8,018 nt of DNA, from assembly GCA_022013615.1 (NCBI GenBank), contig JAKLQB010000292.1, positions 1-8,018 of the forward strand, in the 5' to 3' direction. Position 1 is the stretch's first letter. Each line of letters opens with the position of its first letter. Below, one piece after another: positions 1-4,990 of this stretch. The translations under genes were made by a program, and so were the position numbers. The notes beneath the pieces are model-generated. The model worked only from the letters and a program-made list of their open reading frames with translations. It was not told the DNA's origin and made no database searches. Source of the stretch: Desulfobacterales bacterium (GTDB taxonomy: Bacteria > Desulfobacterota > DSM-4660 > Desulfatiglandales > Desulfatiglandaceae).

Positions 1-393
1 AAGACGTATATCCATTGTGTAACCGAAGAGCCAAAAGCGCTAAGTCCAACTTTCTCTGGAGGCAAGGAGGAAAGGCGTTTTCGATATACCGACAAGGAGT
101 TCCAATATTTCAGTATGAGTGGGGATGTTCGTACATCGTTCATACAGAAAGTTGCGGAATTGAGGCATCCCTTGACATATGATAGAGTGCATTTGTATAC
201 GACCATGTGGAGGCTATTTATCATAGCTGGAGGACGACATGTTACTTATTTTGAAGAAAGCGTTCGTCTTGACTCCCTGACGAAGACGCAGGAAGAAATG
301 AGGCTTATGGTAACACAATGGATATACGTCTTATTCAAACAAAAATACGGACGGGAGATTATCGTTTTTCTGACCATGCGGTCAAGCGGATGA
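1..393 (+). CDS. C-terminal part of an unidentified protein (cut by window edge)
   Basis: Frame 1 is open from the first base to a TGA at 391-393, giving 130 residues with no stop, which is long for chance in this AT-rich DNA. I do not recognise the product. The readable part has a charged N-terminal stretch (residues about 20-40, rich in E, K, R) and a more hydrophobic middle (about 55-80, TTMWRLFIIAGG). The only internal ATG with some reach is at 115, but no clear ribosome binding site precedes it, so I treat the frame as entering from the left. The last 76 bases overlap the DUF4258 gene in another frame, so the true end may be a run-on past an older stop. It could be a decayed gene or a spurious open frame; confidence is low. 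Confidence 0.35.
   Translation, partial: KTYIHCVTEEPKALSPTFSGGKEERRFRYTDKEFQYFSMSGDVRTSFIQKVAELRHPLTYDRVHLYTTMWRLFIIAGGRHVTYFEESVRLDSLTKTQEEMRLMVTQWIYVLFKQKYGREIIVFLTMRSSG
172..201 (+). promoter_or_regulatory. Candidate sigma-70 promoter for the toxin-antitoxin pair
   Basis: A perfect TTGACA at 172-177 is followed after 18 bases by TATACG at 196-201, a four-of-six match to the -10 consensus. It lies about 115 bases ahead of the DUF4258 start and inside the open frame that enters from the left. It would let the pair be transcribed independently. Seen by eye only. Confidence 0.35.
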
Positions 394-617
394 TCAAACG
401 GACGATAGGCCGTCATGAAGTTGAAGAGGCAATTCTTGCAGGAGAGTCTATTGAGAGATATCCTGACGACAAGTATTCGCCAACTTGCCTCATTTCTGGA
501 AAAACACGGGCAGGACGAGTCCTTCATGTCCAGGCGTCTCTGCCGCCATTAGTGGTTATTGTGACCACATATGAACCGGATTCCGAGGAATGGATTGATG
601 GAAAGACAAGGAGGTAA
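318..617 (+). CDS. DUF4258-family protein, probable toxin of a type II TA pair
   Basis: This is a 99-residue cytoplasmic protein of the DUF4258 type. Family signatures are visible: FSDHAVKRMIKR at residues 17-28 (the conserved H20 and R24 of the helix), a HEVEEAILAGE helix at 33-43, and a beta-strand core with GKTRAGRVLHV at 61-71 and VVIVTTYEPD at 79-88. DUF4258 proteins are small RelE/MqsR-like folds often found beside YgiT-type zinc-finger antitoxins, and that is exactly the neighbour here: the next gene starts 7 bases after this stop. The expected role is translation inhibition by mRNA cleavage, but this is family inference and the catalytic residues cannot be confirmed by eye. The start at 318 is the only ATG that fits the domain; its ribosome binding site is weak (GAGG about 14 bases upstream). 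The family is identified with high confidence, the toxin activity less so. Confidence 0.85.
   Translation: MDIRLIQTKIRTGDYRFSDHAVKRMIKRTIGRHEVEEAILAGESIERYPDDKYSPTCLISGKTRAGRVLHVQASLPPLVVIVTTYEPDSEEWIDGKTRR
608..615 (+). promoter_or_regulatory. Strong ribosome binding site fixing the antitoxin start
   Basis: AAGGAGGT lies at 608-615, overlapping the end of the DUF4258 gene and 9 bases before the ATG at 625. It favours 625 over an in-frame upstream ATG at 571, which would add 18 non-conserved residues. The contrast with the weak site of the toxin gene fits higher antitoxin synthesis. Confidence 0.8.
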
Positions 618-624
618 CTACGCC

Positions 625-867
625 ATGAAGTGTGCCTTTTGTGGAGGGGAACTGAAAAAAGCCACGGTGACGTTCAGTTATGAAGAGGATGAAACCTATA
701 TCCTCGTTGAGCATGTCCCTGCTGAGGTCTGCTCACAATGTGGGGAAAAGCTCTATACGCCTGAAGTCACGGAAGCCTTGTTGCAGTTTGCCAAACAGCC
801 AGTGGAACCTGCTAAGATCATTCGCGTTCCAGTCTATGATTTTACTGAAAAGGTTGTAGGATTGTAA
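625..867 (+). CDS. YgiT-type zinc-finger protein, probable antitoxin
   Basis: This 80-residue protein has two CxxC pairs, C3/C6 (MKCAFCGGEL) and C36/C39 in VPAEVCSQCGEKLYTPEV, which is the hallmark of the YgiT/MqsA N-terminal zinc-finger family. The four cysteines would bind one structural zinc. The body between the pairs is a short beta-hairpin region, and the tail from about residue 45 is a helix followed by a strand (KIIRVPVYDF). Unlike full-length MqsA, which has a C-terminal HTH DNA-binding domain and about 130 residues, this protein ends after the zinc-finger domain, so autorepression by DNA binding may be lost or need another factor. It follows the DUF4258 gene by 7 bases, in the toxin-first order typical of MqsRA-like pairs. 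Start chosen from the AAGGAGGT site and the conserved MKC start. Confidence 0.88.
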   Translation: MKCAFCGGELKKATVTFSYEEDETYILVEHVPAEVCSQCGEKLYTPEVTEALLQFAKQPVEPAKIIRVPVYDFTEKVVGL

Positions 868-1260
868 GGGTGGCTTTCTGCAGCAGTATTGTTGGGGTTG
901 TCACGCGGCGACTCTGGCGAGCTTGTACGGTCTTCCTTAGCGTTCAGGATCAACAGTAAGGATTGGGCAGTGGATACAGTATTACACTTGGGGAATATAG
1001 ACGCAAGGAAGGAAATAAGGTGAAGGAGCGTCAAGCTAGAGACGATTTGAGGCTCCTTGAGAGAACGGCTATTTCCGTAGAGAGGGCAAGGGACGGGCCA
1101 CTAGGTACGTACGCGTCCGGTGAGTGGGCAGGCAATCCGCCACTGCCGCTTTTCTGCCGTATTTGGCGAATCGAATGCGGCTTACTTGAACAAGATACTG
1201 CAGCGGTCGGCAAAAGCCGCCGCTAAACTTGGGTGTTAGGCCATGAAAGGAGGTAAAACC
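868..1260 (+). other. Gene-free stretch between the TA pair and a small orphan gene
   Basis: About 390 bases hold no gene I can support. Open frames on either strand here are short, lack ribosome binding sites and have no recognisable motif. A frame ending in TAG at 1237-1239 reads like a 44-codon helical tail (about 1108-1239, ending AAYLNKILQRSAKAAAKLGC), and may be the remnant of a lost gene. The same bases include a GC-rich hairpin, GCGG-T-CGGC / GCCGCCGC with a bulged T, and end in GTTAGGC at 1235-1241, faintly like an integron recombination site. Confidence 0.5.
1246..1254 (+). promoter_or_regulatory. Ribosome binding site selecting the start at 1261
   Basis: AAAGGAGGT at 1246-1254 sits 6 bases before the ATG at 1261. 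An in-frame ATG at 1243 lies upstream of this site and would encode the site itself as protein, so 1261 is the likely start. Confidence 0.75.
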
Positions 1261-1452
1261 ATGGGTAAACACGAAAAATATCACAAGTATGAACCAAGCA
1301 TTCCCGGCATGCCTTGGAAGAAGGTGTCAGTAATTAAAGACAAAGAGACAGGTCAGAGGGGGGAAGCAATAGGTTACGAAGGGGTGGAATCTTTCGATAA
1401 GCTTGATAAAAAGGCATATGAAAGAATGAAGCAAGATAAGAAGAAAAAGTAA
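1261..1452 (+). CDS. Small lysine-rich hypothetical protein
   Basis: A 63-residue, strongly basic, soluble protein with no signal peptide or membrane segment. I do not recognise a family. The N-terminal half is aromatic and proline-containing (HEKYHKYEPSIPGMPWKKV). The middle, VIKDKETGQRGEAIGYEGVESFD (shown in part here; key residues K28, E30, G38, G41), could form a small beta-hairpin, and the C-terminus is a lysine-rich helix ending in KKKK. A near-perfect ribosome binding site at proper spacing is the best evidence that it is a real gene. It stands alone between two gene-poor stretches. The basic tail could bind nucleic acid, but nothing in the sequence proves that. Confidence 0.6.
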   Translation: MGKHEKYHKYEPSIPGMPWKKVSVIKDKETGQRGEAIGYEGVESFDKLDKKAYERMKQDKKKK

Positions 1453-1668
1453 TCATGACTTGGCAATAGAGAAAGTGTGATACTCATTTTTTGAAAACCT
1501 GCAACTAGGGTAGGACCAAGTCAACTTATTGATATTATAGGATAAGGAATGAAATAATACCTGTTTTAAAAGGCTTAGATCACCTGTTTTGATTTGAAAA
1601 TAACAGCTTTAAGACAGCAACCATTAGATGCCAAGTACAAACCGACATTACATTTTTGATATGTATGC
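1453..1668 (+). other. AT-rich spacer with short inverted and direct repeats
   Basis: About 215 bases without a gene. An 8-bp perfect inverted repeat, TGACTTGG (1456-1463) and CCAAGTCA (1516-1523), flanks a 52-base loop. ACCTGTTTT occurs twice, at 1559-1567 and 1582-1590, 23 bases apart. The second copy begins a dyad CTGTT (1584-1588) / AACAG (1602-1606). A poor promoter-like pair (TTGATA near 1528, AATAAT about 18 bases later) is also present. No T-rich terminator follows the gene upstream. Confidence 0.4.
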
Positions 1669-1727
1669 ATGAAATCGAAAGGACGTCAGGTAGTTGGAGA
1701 TGAAGGTAGCTATCAAATTATGGAACC

Positions 1728-1773
1728 GGCTGTTTCCTTACAACGTCAATTATAATGCTGAAAACAGCCTTTT
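1728..1773 (+). repeat. Imperfect inverted repeat followed by TTTT
   Basis: GGCTGTTT at 1728-1735 pairs with AAACAGCC at 1762-1769 and is followed by TTTT. The loop is about 26 bases, long for an intrinsic terminator, so this is a weak candidate only. It lies in the decayed 5' part of the pseudogene. Confidence 0.3.
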
Positions 1774-2497
1774 AAAGCTTGATAACACCTATATTTGGCA
1801 CGATATTGTATGAATATCAATGGAATAGCTTGGTCCGCCCCGGAGCGTTTATCGGAGCAGAAGGCGTCATCTTGGGGGCTGTCACACAACGCACCACTGA
1901 AGATAAGCGCTTTTCCGTAAAAACGGTCAAAGTGTGTTTCAAGAGACAACGAAAGAAAGTGTAAAAGGTGGCGTGAATATAGCGTCAGTTGTACTGAACG
2001 ACATGCTTATTTCTCTTTTGCTCGAAGGTGATCAGCGTCACCACTGGACAAATCGTGGCTTCTGAGGTTCTATCCGGTCACTCTAACGATAGCGTGTGTC
2101 GAGATTCAGGCAGACCTCTGAGAGGAAGACGAGAGATGCTCGCCGAAGCTAAAAGGCATGCTATTGAAAAGTTTCGGGAATTGATCGCACCACATTACGT
2201 AGTGGTGGAAATTATGCTCCTCGAAAAAGACGATTCAAATCCACCTTCCGAAGCCAGGGAAAAGTGAAGCGTGGTGTTGAGTGGGCCAAGAAAGGAAGGT
2301 TGGATAGGGCCTGTGAGTTTTGGCATGAGGCCTACAAGCTTTATCCGGAAGGGTATGCACTCCATTACCTTCTGGGCGTCTGTGCCGAGACAGCGGGGGG
2401 TTTACAGGAAGCATTGAGCTATTGAGAGAGCTGGCAGAATGACCGGTAAACCTGTAAAAGAGATAAATAAGGCCCTCGGCAGGGTCAGGGTATGGCG

Positions 2498-2519
2498 GGA
2501 AAGACAGAGGAAAGACAGA
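2498..2519 (+). repeat. Exact 11-bp tandem duplication in the pseudogene
   Basis: GGAAAGACAGA at 2498-2508 is repeated at once at 2509-2519. Removing one copy gives a continuous frame VWRERQRKLEEQLQK followed by TAA at 2546-2548; with both copies the frame shifts and reads on to a TAG at 2574-2576. This is the molecular mark of one inactivating event, probably replication slippage. Confidence 0.85.
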
Positions 2520-2580
2520 GAAAGCTTGAAGAACAACTTCAGAAGTAAAAAACCACGTTACTGCTGGGAGGGATAGAATC

Positions 2581-3519
2581 ATGAAAAGAATTTTATTCTA
2601 TACAAGTCTTGCCATCATTTTTCTGGTTTTTCCAACCGATGGCTTTTCGCAACTCGAAGGGATGCTTGACCAGCAGCAGCTTGCCAATCTGACAGATCGT
2701 ATTGCCCAGGCGGGCAAAAAGAGGATCGCGGTGGTGGATTTCACCGACCTCCAGGGTAATGTAACAGAACTTGGGCGATTCCTGGCAGAGGAATTCTCAG
2801 TAGCCCTTGTTGGAGCTGGTAAGGGGTTCGAGATCATAGACAGAGTCCATTTAAAAAGCATCCTTGCAGAACACAAGCTTGCCTTAACAGGCGTTATAGA
2901 TCCTAAAACGGCACGGCAGTTAGGACGGATAGCAGGTGTAGATGCCCTTTTAACCGGAAGCGTTACACCGTTTGGGGATAACATAAGGGTCTCTGTCAAA
3001 GTATTAGATACCGAAACGGCAATGATAATCGCTGCTTCCAGTGGGAGCATTGCAAGAACCGCGGCCATAAATGAACTCCTTGCAAGGGGGATAGAGTCGA
3101 GTCAGCCTGTCAGTCAACAGGCACCTCCTTCAACCAGTACATCCTATGCTTACGGACCGAAAACATATGGTGTTGTAGAGGATTCTTATCTCAGGGTTGT
3201 TGTCTTGAGTGTTAAAAAGAGCGGTAATAAATTTGCAACTATTCAACTTGAATATCAGAATAAGACGGATAACGAAATCAAAATAGACTATATCAGGCAC
3301 TCTCCCGCAGCAGTACTTGTTGACGATATTGGAAATAAAAGCGACATGTGGTACCGGCACCTACCAGGAGGCATTATTCCACCAAAGGGGAAGAAAAGTC
3401 TTGGTTTAGGATTTTATTTCAGACGGGCAGAAAAGTTAGGTAATAACTTTAGCTTAACTATTATTCACCAAAGTAACCCACCAGGTGCTGTATCTTTTAC
3501 AAACTTAAAAACCAAATAA
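2581..3519 (+). CDS. Exported CsgG/FlgO-like protein with extra C-terminal beta domain
   Basis: A 312-residue protein. Residues 1-23 form a signal peptide (MKR, hydrophobic core about 4-17, likely cut after GFS); there is no lipobox cysteine, so it should be soluble in the periplasm or exported. Residues 45-170 form a CsgG/FlgO-type domain: KKRIAVVDFTDLQG (47-59), the LGRFLAEEFSVAL helix (64-76), FEIIDRVHLKSILAEHKL (83-100), then ARQLGRIAGVDALLTGSVTP (111-130) and IRVSVKVLDTETAMII (135-150). This is the fold of outer-membrane secretion and assembly factors such as CsgG, FlgO and LpoB, but the pore-forming insertions of CsgG are not evident. A Ser/Pro/Thr-rich linker (173-190) leads to a beta-rich domain (about 195-312; LRVVVLSVKKSGNKFATIQL), reminiscent of DUF4352-like modules that modulate protein contacts. 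Ribosome binding site GGGAGGG (2566-2572) is 8 bases before the ATG. The next gene starts 39 bases on. Its exact partner is unknown. Confidence 0.8.
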   Translation: MKRILFYTSLAIIFLVFPTDGFSQLEGMLDQQQLANLTDRIAQAGKKRIAVVDFTDLQGNVTELGRFLAEEFSVALVGAGKGFEIIDRVHLKSILAEHKLALTGVIDPKTARQLGRIAGVDALLTGSVTPFGDNIRVSVKVLDTETAMIIAASSGSIARTAAINELLARGIESSQPVSQQAPPSTSTSYAYGPKTYGVVEDSYLRVVVLSVKKSGNKFATIQLEYQNKTDNEIKIDYIRHSPAAVLVDDIGNKSDMWYRHLPGGIIPPKGKKSLGLGFYFRRAEKLGNNFSLTIIHQSNPPGAVSFTNLKTK

Positions 3520-3558
3520 AAGTTAGATTTCTCTCCCAAATAAGGAGGTGAATGTTAA

Positions 3559-4896
3559 ATGGCAAAATGCTGGACATGTGGTGCAAATGTCAGCGGTTTG
3601 CAATATATATGTTTGTCTTGTAAGGGGCTGAAAGAAATTCAAGGCTTACAGAAAAAGGTGGTATTATATCAAGGAGATATATCTGAGAAACTTGACTATA
3701 TGGAACAAATTCAACGTGAAGGTTTCCGAGCATTGACGGATACCTTGTCATCTGGACTCTCAGAAATTGCTTCGACCATTGAATGGGGTTTTGGGGAGAT
3801 CAGTTGGCAGCTTCAGCAGCAGACAGATATTTTACGAAGCATAGATCACACACTTAAAACGCCCGGTGAGACGCAAGCCAACGAATGGCGAGAGATGGCT
3901 GAGGAATTGAGAAGAAGAGGAGTATTGGATGAATCTGAAGAATTCTATCTCAAGGCTCTTGAATTAAATCGTTTGGATTACAGAATTTATGTTGGCCTTG
4001 CAGAAACTTATCTTCAGATTAATAAATTCGATAAAGCAAAAATTTTCTTGGAGAAAAGTCTCCCTCATGCTCCTTCAGAGGAAATTGATTATAAGAGTTA
4101 TTCCTATAGACTTATTGGTCATATATATGCGTGCGAGGAAGACTATAATCAAGCAGTGTCCATTTTGCGTTCTTCAATTGAATTATCACCAACATACGAA
4201 GATGGCCATTATGACTATGCGCAATACTGTGCTCAAATAAGAAATAAAGAAGCCTGCCTTTCTTCACTTGAGAAGGCAATATTGGCCAAACCTCTTTATT
4301 GGTATCTTGCACATAAGGAACGAAGTTTTGGACCTGTTAGAAGTGAAGTTGAAAAACTTTTGGCGAGAATCAGAAAAGGAGCTTCCAGCAGGGCAAAAGA
4401 TGCTATCACTAACTCAGAAAGCCCATTGAAAGAAGCGCGCGAAGCCGTCTTTAAAGCAAAGGAGGCCTTAATCATATCCAAAGATAAAGCCAAACTCAAC
4501 TCAAGCCCTATGTGCGGGAATGCAGAAGCTAAATTTGAACTCGCCAAAGAAAAAGGTGAATCAGGGGATTATGTAGCTATATTGGAGGCTAAACCGATTG
4601 CTGATGAAGCTCATACTATTGCTAATGAAACGAAGAATGAAGCATATCAGGAACTTAAAAAATATCAAGATATAAGGGCATATAGAGTAAAAAAGCCATG
4701 GAAATCAGTTCATATATTTATTTGGCTTCCCTTAGTTGTTGGATTGATAGCGGGGATCGGCGGATGTACGATTGGAATTTTCGTGCCTGGCAAAGAGACA
4801 ACAGGCAAAGGTTTTAGTCTTGGCTTTTTTGTGGGTCTTATAGTTGGCTTTATTTTATGTATTTATATAATCAAAGATGCGCTTGAAGGGAAGTAA
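3559..4896 (+). CDS. Zinc-ribbon, coiled-coil, TPR protein with two C-terminal membrane helices
   Basis: A 445-residue protein of unknown function with an orderly domain layout. Residues 4-21 hold two CxxC pairs, CWTC (C4, C7) and CLSC (C18, C21), a zinc ribbon. Residues 25-100 are helical and likely coiled coil (KLDYMEQIQREGF, repeated ISWQLQQQTDIL). Residues about 108-250 hold TPR-like units: WREMAEELRRRGVLDESEEF, YLQINKFDKAKIFLEKSL and YNQAVSILRSSIELSP. A long charged Ala/Lys/Glu helix (about 260-375) follows, then two membrane helices at about 383-409 and 419-438, both Gly-rich (GLIAGIGG, GLIVGF). There is no N-terminal signal, so the zinc ribbon and TPR should face the cytoplasm, with the short loop GKETTGKG outside. 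Such a protein would act as an adaptor docking partners at the inner membrane; this is inference from layout. AAGGAGGTG at 3542-3550 sets the start. Its end overlaps the longest reading of the next gene, so the two may be translationally coupled. Confidence 0.75.
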   Translation: MAKCWTCGANVSGLQYICLSCKGLKEIQGLQKKVVLYQGDISEKLDYMEQIQREGFRALTDTLSSGLSEIASTIEWGFGEISWQLQQQTDILRSIDHTLKTPGETQANEWREMAEELRRRGVLDESEEFYLKALELNRLDYRIYVGLAETYLQINKFDKAKIFLEKSLPHAPSEEIDYKSYSYRLIGHIYACEEDYNQAVSILRSSIELSPTYEDGHYDYAQYCAQIRNKEACLSSLEKAILAKPLYWYLAHKERSFGPVRSEVEKLLARIRKGASSRAKDAITNSESPLKEAREAVFKAKEALIISKDKAKLNSSPMCGNAEAKFELAKEKGESGDYVAILEAKPIADEAHTIANETKNEAYQELKKYQDIRAYRVKKPWKSVHIFIWLPLVVGLIAGIGGCTIGIFVPGKETTGKGFSLGFFVGLIVGFILCIYIIKDALEGK

Positions 4897-4977
4897 CTCT
4901 AGTAATCATATTGGTATGGACGTTCCGGAGAAATCCATTCGCCTGAGCTTGCAATTGTGGTGGAGGCAATGCTGCAT

Positions 4978-4984
4978 GAGAGGA
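4978..4984 (+). promoter_or_regulatory. Ribosome binding site used to place the TPM-fusion start
   Basis: GAGAGGA at 4978-4984 is 6 bases before the ATG at 4991. A competing ATG at 4976 has GGAGG at 4962-4966, 9 bases upstream, so either may be used (461 or 466 residues). The first ATG of the open frame, 4877, lies inside the preceding gene and has no binding site, and the residues it would add look non-conserved. Confidence 0.5.
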
Positions 4985-4990
4985 TTAAAA

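Larger units (their letters stand above)
1669..2548 (+). pseudogene. Frameshifted CsgG-like/TPR envelope protein gene
   Basis: No single frame is open, but consecutive frames read as one protein. Frame of 1779-1925 gives a CsgG-like helix-strand signature, PGAFIGAEGVILGAVTQ, then TTEDKRFS. A shift near 1922-1927 leads into a Cys-rich insert (about 1927-2020, RSKCVSRDNERKCKRWRE, then SVSCTERHAYFSFA). A one-base loss near 2021 leads into 2022-2263, KVISVTTGQIVASEVLSG, then CRDSGRPL and a helix ending IEKFRELIAPHY. A one-base loss at about 2264 leads into a TPR-like stretch (RGVEWAKKGRLDRACEFWHE, then ALHYLLGVCAETAG). A two-base loss at about 2423 gives ERAGRMTGKPVKEINKALGR, and an 11-bp duplication at 2498-2519 precedes the original end KLEEQLQK-stop at 2546-2548. 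The 5' limit is uncertain: 1669-1752 (EGSYQIMEPA) may be its decayed N-terminal part. The intact form would be an exported CsgG-domain protein with a C-terminal TPR. Its intact relative follows at 2581. Confidence 0.8.

Noticed and set aside
246..527. Open frame on the - strand across the toxin gene
   Set aside because: It is the shadow of the DUF4258 gene, whose family motifs are on the + strand.
834..1034. Minus-strand 66-residue open frame
   Set aside because: No ribosome binding site and low-complexity composition; it overlaps the end of the antitoxin gene and no family pattern is visible.
963..1284. Three overlapping open frames on both strands between the TA pair and the small Lys-rich gene
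   Set aside because: None has a ribosome binding site or plausible protein pattern; GC-rich DNA here gives open frames by chance.
2598..3068. 156-residue minus-strand open frame
   Set aside because: It lies wholly inside the CsgG-like gene, which has a signal peptide and domain motifs on the + strand.
3105..3122. Perfect hairpin GCCTGT-CAGTCA-ACAGGC
   Set aside because: It is inside the linker of the CsgG-like gene and has no T-run, so a terminator role is unlikely.
3989..4240. Plus-strand open frame inside the TPR gene
   Set aside because: Out of frame with the TPR motifs and without any ribosome binding site.
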